From contig NC_085126.1 of assembly GCF_030269925.1 (NCBI RefSeq), positions 6,512,501 to 6,576,500 on the forward strand: a stretch of 64,000 nucleotides of DNA, given 5' to 3'. Shown piece after piece: positions 50,601 to 58,800 of the stretch. Each line of letters starts with the position of its first letter. Position 1 is the first letter of the stretch. The stretch comes from Bombyx mori. Lineage: Eukaryota > Arthropoda > Insecta > Lepidoptera > Bombycidae. Both the position numbers and the translations under genes were made by a program. The notes beneath the pieces were generated by a model. That model made no database searches, was not told where the DNA came from, and saw nothing but the letters and a program-made list of their open reading frames with translations.

Positions 50601-51832
50601 GGACTTCTATAAATACTTTACAGTTCATTTTCTAAGTCAAAGTAATAAAAACGTGTACCTAGTCTTTGTAAGATCATGAAATAGGTTAAGTGGCAGATAC
50701 CCTACATTCTCTAGACGCTGGGCCCTATCTACCTACCTGGAATCAGTTGCTTTAATCTAATAACTATTAAATGCTATTTTAAGTCTCGCCATGTAAGAAA
50801 TTTCCGTACGCCTTCCTGTCCCAAAAACGATTTCAATACACCCTGTATATCTGTTCAAACGTGCTTTACTAGCATGTAGTGTTGACAGGTAACCCATCTC
50901 GGAAATGTGGCAGGCTATCTCTTTCTCATATAAGAAAAGAACAGAAATCTCCGGCAGCTAATGGTACTTTTAGGTATCTCAAGTCCTGACCGATTCCGTA
51001 GCTTATGACGAAGTGCTCGGCGAGTAAATTAAACCATAGACATAGCCCAGTGAGTTTCTCGCCGGATCTTCTCTGTGGATTGCGATTCCGATCCGAGGGT
51101 AGATTCTGCGAAGCACGACTCTTGCTAGGGCCAGTGTTAGCAACACTTCCGGTTTGAGCCCCATGAGCTCACCTACATGCTAGGGTGAAGCTGAAATAGC
51201 CTCTCAAGGCTATCAGCATTGGTAGGGGAAATAAATATTAGTAGAAAAAAACTAAAAAACAAAAAAAAATTTTGAATTTTATATAGAGCGTGTTTTTTAG
51301 TTTTTTGAACTATTATTTATTTTTCATTTTTTAAGTTAAATATTTCTATAAAAGCGTATTTTTTTTAAACTATTAAGTACTTTAACATCAACTTCTGCCT
51401 TATCGACTATAGATGAAAGTTATATAAATTGGCAAAAATCTTATTTTGCAAATTGAATAATGGAATAATCTTAGCAAATTAGTGTATTGTCATCGGTCCT
51501 CGATAAATCTACAAAGTTTGAATGAAATCTGGCCGTTTAAAGTGGGTCAAAATCGCGTCTAAAGGCGTCAGTTACAAACATACAAACATACATACAAGTG
51601 AAGCTAATATAAAGCGTGTAAAAAGCAGCTAATACCCGTAGTTGTAATTATGCTCTGGAACAAGTTCGAGCTTAAAAGGTTTTAGAAGTGGGTAGTGATG
51701 ACAGACAGGTTATACAAGTATCTACAATTTACAGGGCCTATAGGACCTCGCGGACCTCCAGGACAGCGGGGGGTTTGTGATTGTCCCGTAGCCTACTACA
51801 GCTACCCACAGGGACTCGTCAAAGGACCGTAG
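26652..51832 (+). CDS. FACIT-like collagen (collagen alpha-1(IX)-like), 5' exon not located
   Basis: This is a secreted matrix collagen with a thrombospondin-N/laminin-G head. Exons: 26652-26710, 28294-28495, 29267-29459, 33181-33258, 34392-34478, 35253-35321, 35685-35723, 36879-36947, 37628-37690, 38162-38257, 38381-38465, 39480-39541, 43167-43266, 43920-44008, 44154-44252, 44799-44915, 45471-45587, 46710-46764, 47391-47489, 49957-50124, 50437-50499 and 51735-51832. All junctions are GT-AG and all phases agree, giving 701 residues plus an unfound start. Exon 1 encodes a hydrophobic signal core ([16 protein letters not shown]). Exons 2-8 form the TSPN domain ([26 protein letters not shown], with four later Cys). 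Then comes a Gly-X-Y helix broken by [29 protein letters not shown] and a longer non-collagenous block ([18 protein letters not shown]) that may help trimerise. The C-terminus is short ([20 protein letters not shown]), as in FACITs. AATAAA is at 51942. The introns hold most of the window's mobile elements. Confidence 0.9.
26971..27420. repeat. SINE nested inside a SINE, opposite orientations
   Basis: A sense SINE (26971-27162) is interrupted in its 3' part (after ccagtaaccactt) by an antisense SINE 3' half (27163-27368). It resumes with ttaacatcagatgggctg to its A-tail at 27420. The two copies form a hairpin with arms of about 190 bp in a collagen intron. Confidence 0.85.
28061..28176 (-). 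repeat. Non-LTR 3'-tail repeat (type T)
   Basis: Reversed 110-bp unit, from ttattacccttgtaggcag to agccgctgcctaccg, about 120 bp before collagen exon 2. Confidence 0.8.
28816..29060 (-). mobile_element. Helitron-like element, family H1
   Basis: Reversed copy with the longer internal segment (ctcacccccacaaagattct) also found in the 11262 copy. It ends on the plus strand in attagtataga. Confidence 0.6.
29555..29792 (-). mobile_element. Twin-primed (5'-inverted) RTE-like LINE fragment
   Basis: The insertion is flanked by TGCTTAGTTAGTT on both sides (29542-29554 and 29793-29805). On the minus strand the 3' part ends in a (GAA)n tail and encodes [12 protein letters not shown]. The remaining part is inverted: on the plus strand it reads [18 protein letters not shown], which belongs immediately upstream in such LINE proteins. 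Both pieces meet at a shared cctaaatgag. Confidence 0.75.
30004..30080 (-). repeat. Short Jockey-type LINE 3' fragment with internal deletion
   Basis: It contains gttgccaacactggccctag joined directly to gatcgggaggatccgtaatg. These blocks are about 170 bp apart in the element at 40897. Confidence 0.55.
30162..30428. mobile_element. MITE with CATATCGTCG termini
   Basis: Inverted repeats of about 40 bp: CATATCGTCGTTGTCAAACC on the left and the complement of CATATCGTCGCTGTCAAACC on the right, with a 190-bp AT-rich interior. It is the only copy I found in the window. Confidence 0.65.
30435..31110. other. Collagen intron sequence without recognised features
   Basis: AT-rich sequence with no exon-like frame with collagen or TSPN character and no repeat that I can name. 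Confidence 0.4.
31110..31850 (-). mobile_element. 5'-truncated LINE with reverse-transcriptase C-terminal tail
   Basis: The minus strand encodes the last 117 residues of a non-LTR retrotransposon protein (31494-31847), recognisable from [19 protein letters not shown] followed by [11 protein letters not shown]. An AT-rich 3' UTR follows, with ccatggcattaagtccgcct and a run of AATAAA-like motifs near 31110-31135. The polymerase core is absent, so it is inactive. Confidence 0.65.
32081..32527 (-). mobile_element. 5'-truncated Jockey-type LINE 3' end
   Basis: Same 3' region as the element at 40897-42790. The minus-strand frame encodes [20 protein letters not shown] and an Arg-rich end, matching that element's C-terminus ([19 protein letters not shown]). 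It is diverged and has only a weak A-tail. Confidence 0.75.
32536..33071. mobile_element. hAT-type element with perfect 8-bp target duplication
   Basis: Starts CAGGCCTGGATTTAAAC and ends with the complement of CAGTGGTGGATTTACAC, flanked on both sides by CTTCAGCC (32528-32535 and 33072-33079). The 536-bp interior is AT-rich and non-coding. It inserted at the 5' edge of the LINE fragment next to it. Confidence 0.8.
33342..33600. mobile_element. TA-target MITE with TCGACGCTTGAAAGG termini, copy 1
   Basis: 259 bp with inverted repeats of about 38 bp (TCGACGCTTGAAAGGCAAAC) flanked by TA on both sides. About 95% similar by eye to the copy at 47641-47898. It lies in a collagen intron about 80 bp downstream of exon 4. 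Confidence 0.85.
34105..34347 (+). repeat. Bm1-type SINE, 5'-truncated, with A-tail
   Basis: Well-preserved 3' 240 bp of the family, ending 45 bp upstream of collagen exon 5. Confidence 0.9.
34662..34954 (-). mobile_element. Helitron-like element, family H4
   Basis: Minus strand: starts TCTATATATATATA, includes ctcgagaacggctggaccga and ends with CTAG after gtcag. Another copy in the same orientation is at 38505-38815, almost identical over the central 200 bp. Confidence 0.6.
36024..36274 (-). repeat. Bm1-type SINE, 5'-truncated, antisense
   Basis: Good 3' copy from the poly-T start to cctaccaccag. Confidence 0.9.
36300..36470 (+). repeat. Diverged Jockey-type LINE 3' fragment
   Basis: Order gacctagtttctcgcagga, cgatccggtattagattc, aagagctcgccac follows the 3' UTR of the element at 40897, in plus orientation, with about 20% change. 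Confidence 0.55.
38505..38815 (-). mobile_element. Helitron-like element, family H4
   Basis: Second copy of the family described at 34662. It begins on the plus strand with ctagcttacctggcagactt and ends in an AT-rich ...atatagata. Confidence 0.6.
38995..39112 (+). repeat. Non-LTR 3'-tail repeat (type T) with long A-tail
   Basis: Complete unit from gtaggcagcggcttggctct to aaaggcaataaaaaaaaaaa, one of the best preserved copies. Confidence 0.85.
39668..40176. mobile_element. Composite MITE carrying an internal SINE (copy 2)
   Basis: Reversed relative to the copy at 13582. The left end is CAGTGTGCTTAGTGCG, followed by the poly-T of an antisense SINE (about 39688-40008). Then comes the MITE body through to ctcgcaccaagca. 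The internal MITE-to-SINE junction is the same as in copy 1, including the SINE-side variant aataacattaaaaaaatt. Confidence 0.75.
40599..40830 (+). repeat. Bm1-type SINE, 5'-truncated
   Basis: 3' copy with a small internal deletion (the gcgcgggtagg block is missing) and a tail interrupted by t's. Confidence 0.85.
40897..42790 (-). mobile_element. Young 5'-truncated Jockey-type LINE
   Basis: 1894 bp inserted in minus orientation into a collagen intron. The 3' end is a pure poly-A of about 18 (poly-T here). It is flanked by a perfect 9-bp target duplication GTTCATCCA (40888-40896 and 42791-42799). It carries an uninterrupted reverse transcriptase frame but lacks the 5' part with the endonuclease. 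Its 3' UTR is the source of the fragments at 15345, 32081, 51009, 59664 and 62203. Confidence 0.9.
41108..42790 (-). CDS. Jockey-type LINE reverse transcriptase (N-terminally truncated)
   Basis: Uninterrupted 560-codon frame ending in TAG/TAA-type stop at 41108. In reading order it shows the RT landmarks: [72 protein letters not shown], then the catalytic [12 protein letters not shown] (FADD), followed by [10 protein letters not shown]. The element starts at 42790 after its target duplication. The frame happens to stay open for another 45 codons upstream to an ATG at 42925, but that part is host sequence. The apurinic endonuclease domain expected upstream is missing, so this copy cannot retrotranspose by itself. 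It has no role in the collagen gene, in whose intron it lies antisense. Confidence 0.85.
   Translation of the reverse strand, partial: SELLADALQEQCTTSTQYADPEHTEAVDREVERRASLPPSDALPPITSDEVREVIDNLQPKKAPGSDGIRNRALKLLPVQLITMLATILNAAMTHCIFPAVWKEADVIGIHKPGKPNNETASYRPISLLPAIGKIYERLLRKRLWDFVTANKILIDEQFGFRAKHSCVQQVHRLTEHILIGLNRRKQIPTGALFFDVAKAFDKVWHNGLIYKLYNMGVPDRLVLIIRDFLSNRSFRYRVEGTRSRPRHLTAGVPQGSALSPLLFSLYINDIPRSPETHLALFADDTAIYYSCRKMSLLHRRLQTAVTTMGQWFRKWRIDINPTKSTAVLFKRGRPPNTTSSTPLPSRRVNTSAVSPITLFDQPIPWAPKVKYLGVTLDRGMTFRPHVKTVRDRAAFILGRLYPMLCRRSKLSLRNKVTLYKTCIRPVMTYASVVFAHAARTNLKPLQVIQSRFCRIAVGAPWFQRNVDLHDDLELDPVSKYLQSASLRHFEKAARHENPLVVAAGNYIPDPVDRLVNRRRRPKHVITDPPDPLTVLLGNTSTGHRPRRTRRLRRRARRAN
42855..43024 (+). 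repeat. Degenerate Bm1-type SINE
   Basis: Landmarks gggtagccgttatgtgg, cctcgtatctcaaac, gatgtctatggg, cacttaacag and gcaataaaaaaag appear in SINE order with heavy divergence. Confidence 0.6.
43290..43411 (-). repeat. Non-LTR 3'-tail repeat (type T)
   Basis: Reversed unit starting ttattgcctttgtaggcag, 25 bp downstream of collagen exon 13. Confidence 0.85.
44379..44619 (+). repeat. Bm1-type SINE, moderately diverged
   Basis: From actggtgataggacctttt to acctaagtaatacaaaaaaa. Several small indels suggest an older copy. Confidence 0.85.
45006..45258. mobile_element. hAT-type MITE with 8-bp target duplication
   Basis: Reversed relative of 19131-19373 (starts cggcctatcccaaagtggg, ends agtttgggagcccctg). 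The flanks are ccgtaaaa and ccgtaaag, a 7/8 match. Confidence 0.8.
45713..45935 (-). repeat. Tandemly duplicated degenerate SINE segment
   Basis: Two consecutive units of about 115 bp, both starting gttcataggtgcctaa and ending gcatgactgtctcatggca, derive from an old antisense SINE. The duplication happened after the SINE had already diverged. Confidence 0.75.
46255..46608 (-). mobile_element. Solo LTR, Gypsy type
   Basis: 354 bp bounded by TGTTACGC and GCGTAACA (TG...CA) with a 4-bp target duplication ATAC (46251-46254 and 46609-46612). On the minus strand it has LTR order: a TATA box (TATAAAAA at about 46443-46451), an initiator-like CAGTCAGTCAGT some 15 bp downstream, then a transcribed part with AATAAA-like sequence near its end. 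No internal retroelement sequence adjoins it, which fits recombination between two LTRs. Confidence 0.75.
46895..47205. mobile_element. AT-rich foldback element, copy 2
   Basis: Shares the loop (atattatcaaaataat, tctactcatatctgt, atatttataact) and both arms with the hairpin at 56231-56550. The arms here are more diverged. Confidence 0.5.
47507..47980 (+). mobile_element. Helitron-like element, family H3, carrying a nested MITE
   Basis: From about attataaaacaaagtcgct to gggcgggtcgCTAG. The TA-target MITE at 47641-47898 interrupts it. Its start lies less than 20 bp from the 5' splice site of collagen exon 19. Confidence 0.7.
47641..47898. mobile_element. TA-target MITE, copy 2, nested in Helitron-like element
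   Basis: 258 bp with inverted termini TCGACGCTTCAAAGGCAAAC, flanked by TA on each side. Comparison with 14685-14882 shows the pre-insertion sequence ggtttatatgtataa with a single TA. Confidence 0.9.
48210..48469 (-). repeat. Bm1-type SINE with internal GGT expansion
   Basis: Antisense 3' copy in which the usual gtggttactgg is expanded to gtggtggtactggtggtggt, a small slippage event. Confidence 0.85.
48501..48749 (-). mobile_element. Helitron-like element, family H2
   Basis: Reversed relative of 16292-16503: plus strand CTAGcgacccgccctcgctt at the left, attagtataga at the right, with an extra AT-rich expansion inside. Confidence 0.65.
48750..49557. other. Collagen intron sequence without recognised features
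   Basis: AT-rich with a GC-richer patch at about 48880-48960 (cgcgaggtgcgccgtcgcag). No exon or named repeat is apparent. Confidence 0.35.
49558..49867. mobile_element. hAT-type MITE with 8-bp target duplication
   Basis: Ends TAGAGTTGTCACGAATA and the complement of TAGACATGCCACGAATA, flanked by ataattac and ataattat (7/8). The interior repeats the motif ggccgaatactg. It lies 90 bp upstream of collagen exon 20. Confidence 0.75.
51009..51232 (+). mobile_element. 5'-truncated Jockey-type LINE 3' end
   Basis: Plus-orientation copy of the 3' UTR ending ctatcagcattggtagggga, in the last collagen intron. The A-tail has decayed. Confidence 0.75.
51270..51640 (+). repeat. AT-rich dispersed repeat, inverted copy at 55650-56210
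   Basis: The stretch atcggtcctcgataaatct ... gtgaagctaatataaagcgt recurs in reverse at 55660-56210, where a SINE splits it. It ends in cgtgtaaaaag, as in some LINE or Helitron-like 3' ends. The family was not identified. Confidence 0.55.
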
Positions 51833-51941
51833 ACCGGGTTCTTCAATTCACAAACAGTATTCTCGAAGTCCCGTTAAGCAAATAATAATCATTTGAAGAA
51901 TCTCCAAAAAAAAATACTGTTTCTAGAAACCTGTACACATA

Positions 51942-51947
51942 AATAAA
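51942..51947 (+). terminator. Candidate polyadenylation signal of the collagen gene
   Basis: AATAAA about 110 bp after the collagen stop codon. Confidence 0.5.
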
Positions 51948-52334
51948 AGAAAGAAAAAAAAAACATTTCAGTGTATTTATTTCTACGTTGTATTAAATAC
52001 TATAACTTTGAAGACATGAATTACCCAAACTAAATTATGAAGAAAAAAATTATATCTCCAAGACCAGATTGGAAAACAGTGAGTTGTCGCAATTGCTAGT
52101 GGACATGTAGAATGTTAGTGGTATTGATACCTAGATTCACAATGCAACTCTCAAAAGTGATAGTAAGTCACCTCCCTTTTACGATTGTCACAAACACAAA
52201 TCTCATCATGGCAATTTGATTTTTGATTGTGCCTCAGTAAATTAAATAATTATTCAAGATTCTTTTTCTCAAAGGCGAAGCAATTCTATGCCATGTTTGT
52301 TAGAAAACTTAGAACTGACTAGAGAATTACGCGA

Positions 52335-52580
52335 TTTTTTTTAGGCTTAAGTGAATGGACGAGCTCACGGGCCACCTGGTGTTCAGTGGTTAACAGATAC
52401 TATAGACATCTACAACGTAAATGCCGCCTCCCACTTTGAGATATAAGTTCTAAGGTCTCAGTATAGTTACAACGGCTACCCCACCCTTCAAGCCGAAACG
52501 CATTACTGTTTCACGGCAGAAATAGGCGGGGTGGTGGTGGTACCTACCCGTGTGGACTCACAAGAGGTCCTACCATCAGT
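52335..52580 (-). repeat. Bm1-type SINE between the convergent collagen and RNF123 genes
   Basis: Antisense 3' copy, moderately diverged (ttttaggcttaagtgaatgg at the 3' end). Confidence 0.85.
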
Positions 52581-52814
52581 AAGAAACGACTTCCCATATT
52601 AGTGTTTTCGAGGTTCGTGTGAGTTTGAGACGAGAGTTTCGCCAATTCATCATAACTTCCAAATACCTGAACAGATTTCCATGTATAGGGTATCGTTAGA
52701 ATCCTTATAATATGAGGTTATATTATCCAATGAGACGAGCTGTTTTTTTAATTTTTTTATATTATAACCAGATAGAGTGCTCTATGACAAAACAATTGTA
52801 AAGTATCATATTCC

Positions 52815-52820
52815 TTTATT
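52815..52820 (-). terminator. Candidate polyadenylation signal of RNF123
   Basis: Minus-strand AATAAA about 45 bp downstream of the RNF123 stop at 52864-52866. Confidence 0.5.
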
Positions 52821-52863
52821 AACAGAACTCTTGAAGACGCATCCACAGTGCAAAAGTGTGTAA

Positions 52864-55800
52864 TTAATTGTTAGCCGGCTCGATTTCTTGGACTGTATCG
52901 ATTTCCGCTTTGCAGAAGAAACATTGTTTGCTGTTGAGCAGATGCTGCATTACGCAGGCTCTGTAACAATTCAGTTTTACAGTTTTAATGAATTTAAATT
53001 TTATTTCGTGTAACACTTTAAATTTTAAATCCAAATGAAAAATAAAAATATACCAATGTAATTATGAAGGGTATGATGGTATGGTAGGTATGGAGGATCA
53101 TTTCAGAGTTTATTTTATTTTATTTATTGCTTAGATGGGTGGACGAGCTCACAGCCCACCTGGTGTTAAGTGGTTACTGGAGCCCATAGACATCTAAAAT
53201 GTAAATACGCCACCCACCTTGAGACATACGTTCTTAGGTCTCAGTGTAGTTACAACGGCTGCCCTGCCCTTCAAACCGAAACGCATTACTGCTTCACGGC
53301 AGAAATAGGCAGGGCGGTGGTGCTTACCCGTGCGGACTCACAAGAGGTCCTACCACCAATTTATTAAAAAGTGTCCCCTAAAAGGGAGACAATAAAGATG
53401 GCGTCATAGTAGCAATTGATAAGAATTTCAGAACAGCGCCATAAATTAGGAATAACGAATGAGGGAGGAGCTTTCCTCTCGCTCCCAATTTGATTCCACC
53501 TTATCTCCAGCGATGTGGAAGTGGATTTTTGTACATACGCTGTAATATTGAGACTGACCTGCAAGAATGATGTCCGCACGGCACGAAGGCTGTGTCGGCG
53601 GGTCTCGCGTAGCATATGGTGCAGAGCAAGTCGGACTGCGCCCCACTGGAGCCCGGGGACCGCGCCCTCGTTACTATATCGCGTGCCACTCGCAGACGGT
53701 CTACCGCTACCTCCAACGCTTTCAAGTCTGACGCTGCCACGTCTTCCGGATCTATTAATCGGAAAATCAGTTGTTTGTTTGATGCAAAAGAACAACTCAG
53801 CTCGAATTTGAGCTCGTCCAACCACCTAAGCAATAAAAAGAAATACATAAAAAGTGTGTGTGTGTGTATGTGTGTGCAAGTCACACACGGTAGAAGTGAA
53901 ACTTATAACATATAAAAATAATCGCAAGGGTCAACCACTCCGCACTGCAATGGAGCAGCCGCACCCCGGAGGAACCACCTGCATAATCACAGTATCCCGA
54001 CGCCAGGTAGGTATGATTTAGGAAGAGAAATACGAGAACGTCTACCAACTGTGTAACATCTCGTCACCGCGATTCAAGAATTGTTGAATTTACGTGCAGC
54101 GACATCTGTTCATAACAAACTAAATATAAATAAAATAAACATGGCGCGTAACGGAAGAAATTAAGATGGCGCGTAACCGAAAAATGTTACATGCGTTTTT
54201 TCTTCCCTACGTCGATAAAGAAGTTTCACATCAAAAAACTTAAATACATATTTACGGGTATGGCTACTAACATCGGTAAAAGGAGAAGCTCTTGTCCTTG
54301 GTTTTTCCCAGCATGAAGTCTAGACCGTCAATGCGGAACAACGGTTCCATTATCAGCGCTTTCGTCACTTTATCTAAGTGCTGTTCGAATAATCGCCAAT
54401 CAGTTACAAAAGTTACCGCAGCAAGAGATTTTGATTAAGATCGATATACGGTACATATTATTCGTAGAATAGTTGAACGAGCTCACAGCCCGCCTGGTGT
54501 TAAGTGATCACCGAAGTCTATAGACATTCATCACGTAAATGCTGCCACACATATTGAGACATGAGTTCAAAGTCTCCGTTTTTAATAGAGCAACATCTGC
54601 CCCACCCTTCAAACCGAAGCGCTTTACTGATTGACGGCAGAAATAGACAGGGTACCTATCCGTGCGGACTCACAAGACGTCCTACCACCAGTAAATACGC
54701 AAATTAAATTTTTAGCGGGTTTCATTTTATTACACGATGTTATTCCTTCACCGTGAAAATCAATCGTGAACATTTGTTAAGTACGTATTTTTTTACATAA
54801 AGATGGTATATTTCTGCGGAATTCGAACTCCGGTATATTTGCATCGCTTGATACGAATGCACTGGGCGTCTTATCCTTTTGGTTACGAGGAGTAAACTAT
54901 TTCGTTTAGGGACATTTGGACATGATTAATGCAAACTAGAAGCAACTTTCAAAAAGTAACTTTCGAGATAATAAGATTTTTGCTTCAAAAGTGTGTAGAA
55001 AAAAATTGGTAAGTTAATCTATACTAATATATAAATCTACAGTGGTTTTTACGGATGTTGCGTTATAACTACTGAACCATGCATCCGATTGACTTGAAAC
55101 TTGGTATCCGTGTAGAAAATACATGTATTTAATGGATAGATTAATATTTATGTTATATGAGTGTTGGATTCTCTAATAATAATGACAATAAATATAATGT
55201 TAATTTTAAATGCCAAGCGAAGCGGGCGAGTACGGCTAGTTAGGATATAAAACTTTACAATAATATGTGTAAGGCGATATAGGACAACAAAATTATTTTG
55301 ATTTTTCTTTGATTTACTTTTAAATTTAAATCAAAAACCAAATAACTGCATCGAACAGCTTAATTATCTTAAGCCAATAGAACTAATAATGTTATAGCAC
55401 CTCCGGTGGTAATTTCGGCTCTAGTAGCCCTAAGAGACATCCCGCAACGGGAGCCAAGGCTACGTAATAATGGACCCTGTCGGTGTCAGGGAGACCGCGC
55501 GCTATAAGACGCGCGAAGCTGGCCCCCCCGCCTCCACGAATACACACTCGAGACACCACGGCCATCAGAATCTACCAGAAAAGACATGGTAATTAAGCGA
55601 AGTATTTCCTTAGGTTTTCGTGGGTAGTCTGTACTTATACTCTGTAGTACTCTATAAGATAGAAAATCTCTTTTTACACGCTTTATATTAGCTTCACTTG
55701 TATGTATGTTTGTATGTTTGTGACTTACCGGTGGTAGGACTACATATGAGTCCGCGCGGGTGGGTACCACCACCCTGCCTATTTCTGCCGTGAAGCAGTA

Positions 55801-58800
55801 GTGCGTTTCGGTTTGAAGGATGGGGCAGCCGTTGTAACTATACATGAGACCTTAGAACTTATATCTCAATGTGGGTGGCGCATTTACGTTGTGGATGTCT
55901 ATGGGCTCCAGTAACCACTTAAGACCAGGTGGGCTGTGAACTCGTCTACCCATAAGCAATAAAAAAAAAAAAAAAAAAACTGACTCCTTTAGAAGCGATT
56001 TTGACCCACCTTAAACGGCTAGATTTCATTTAAACTTTGTAGATTTATCGAGGACCGATGACAATACACTAATTTGATAAGATTATTCCATTATTCAATT
56101 TGAAAATAAGATTTTTGCCGATTTATATAATTTTTATCTATAGTCGATAAGGCAGGAATTGATGTTAAAGTACTTAATAGTTTTAAAAATACGCTTTTAT
56201 AGAAAATTTAACAAAAAAATGAAAAATAAATAATAGTTTAAAAAACACGCTTTATATAAAATTCAACTAAAAAATAGAAAATAAATTTCAATAAATATAA
56301 ATTGAAAATAGTGTAAAATATATTTTATTTAAAAAAAGGATGGGGTGCTTTTTAAGATATTATTGAAATAATAATTCTTCTACTCATATCTGTAAGAAAA
56401 ATATTTATAACTAATAACACTATGCACCCCACGCTTTTTTTTACAATAAAATATATTTAACACTATTTAAATTTAAATTTATTAAAATTTATTTTCAATT
56501 TTTTAGTTGAATTTTATGTACAGCGTGTTTTTTAGTTTTTTAAACTATAATTTTTTTTTATTGACATTTATATACTTCCAGTGTTTCATTTTACGTGTAA
56601 TGAACATTACAATATGCGGTAGTCATTCATGAACACATTGTTTGATACGTATTAACTCAGAACAACTTTATTTTTATTTCGTTATTTTCAACCACAGCGC
56701 CGTGGCATCGCTCAATATTAATAATATATCAGGTATACCACTCATTACATTCGAATGACCACACTTTTATTTAAATGAAAATAAAGGTACAGTTTGCAAA
56801 TTAATAGTTTTATTTTCATTAATATTTTTTCCGGTTTTTGCGATATGTAGGCATGATTAAAACTGCCTTTACGGCTTAAATTAATATTTTTTATGTATAT
56901 TATAATATTTTCGATATTCCGAATACAATATAGTTCTCGTGGTTACCGATGACGACGAAGACGTTATTCGTTTTTGATATTTGAATATTTTTATGAAAGT
57001 TAGTAAAGTAGTAGTACTAACTCGCCAATACCAAACAAAATCTTATAACAAGCACATTCGATTTTTTTTTGCTTAGACGTGTAGACGAGCTCACAGCCCA
57101 CCTGGTGTTAAGTGGTTACTGGAACCCATAGACATCTACAACGTAAATGCGCCACACACCTTGATATAAGTTCTAAGGTCTCAGTATAGTTACAACCACT
57201 GCCCTTCAAGCCGAAACGCATTACTGCTTCACGGCAGAAATAGGCGGGGTGGTGGTACCTACCCGTGCGGACTCACAAGAGGCCCTACCACCAGCAATTA
57301 CGCAAATTATAATTTTGCGGGTTTGATTTTTATTACACGAAGTTATTCCTTCACCGTGGAAGTCAATCGTGAACCTTTGTCGGGTACGTATTTCATTAGA
57401 AAAATTGGGACCCGCCTGCGGGATTCGAACGACGGTGCATCGCTCAACACGAATGCACCGGACGTCTTATCCGTTAGGCCACGACGACTTCATATCGATA
57501 ACAGTGTCGTGCGTATTATTTATCAGCGAAACAGTTCGCGCCATACCTGACAGGTCCGACCGAGGAGCAGTTCGTTCTGGTTGTCGCAAGCCTCAGACTT
57601 CGTCGTAAGGACGGGCGCCAGACGTAACGTCATCTCCAGCGCTCGAGCCAGTCCGTGGTACAGATCGAAGCAGGTCGCACACAGCTTTATTTGACGCGGT
57701 TCCAGCTGAGCATCCACGGTAACTCTATCCATCTGAATAAAAAAAAACATCTTTTTAATGTGTCCACCTGTTATTACCACAATAAATAATATTTAAAAAA
57801 AATACGCTTTTATAGAAAATCCCACTAAAAAATAGTTTTTTTTTAAACTATTATTTATTTTTCATTTTTTAGTTTAATTTCAATTTTTTCATTATTTTTA
57901 GATTTTTTTTTTAATTATTGTTTTTCGAGTTAATCCGACGTTTTGAAGGGGGGTGAAAATCATGTTCAAAGATTCCATTACATACTAACATACATACGTC
58001 TGCAGCTAATAAAAGCGTATTAAAAAGATTTCTATGTATGGAACAGATAGAAGAATACAAAAATAAAAATCTTTAACAAAAAAATGTTAAATACAAAGGC
58101 TCAGTAAAATTTAAGATAAACTTTCATTGTTTTTCATGATTGGGATCCTGGTAAATATAATAAATGTATTATTGACTCAACTCATAAAAACAATTGCTCT
58201 GTCATCGGTCTTCGTTACGTGTGCGTATTTGAAGTTAATCGAAGGGCTTAACATTGTGTGAAAATTATGTATAAAGTTTCTATCATGTCATTAAAGATAC
58301 TAGAGGTCCCGCAGTAGTCGAAATTCGACTATAATTAATTGGAATTGTAAGTTTGTACACTATTATGATTGTATTTTATACTTCTATAATCACAAATTTC
58401 GCCAAGACTACACTGTAAAAAATGTTAACAAAGACAAACAATGTTTAATCTATTCTCAATGTGACCACAGACGTCAAGAACAAAAGTTTGACAATAAATA
58501 AATAGTATGCATGCGTGTGTGCGTCAAATACATGGTAGTGTGTGTAATGTTTTCTTTATTGATTTAATGTATCTTTTATGCATTATTTAAAATAAAAAAA
58601 TAGCATTGTGCACTTCTTCTCTATATTCTCTATAAGTGTGGAAAATTTCATACTCCTCCGTCCGCGCAATTTTCGTAAAAAGGGATACAAAGTTTTTGCT
58701 TCACGTATTAATATATAGATATAGGTGAAGCTTATTAAACCGAAAATTGACAATTCTGTGCTTAAAATCTCTTCATTCAGTTCTTTTTTTATTTTATTTT

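Noticed and set aside
53752..53838. SINE-derived splice acceptor for the RNF123 RING exon
   Set aside because: The reading ...ttgcttag|gtggttggacgagc would make a SINE supply the acceptor. Phase and family alignment instead favour the acceptor ccgattaatag at 53752, which joins in frame to exon 54272-54380. The SINE piece is then intronic.
53364..53915. Several overlapping ORFs on both strands around the RING exon
   Set aside because: Only the frame giving CTIC and CGHHSC with valid splice sites fits RNF123. The others are shadows.
57323..57608. 75- and 79-aa plus-strand ORFs
   Set aside because: They are antisense to a SINE head and to RNF123 exon 57547-57732.
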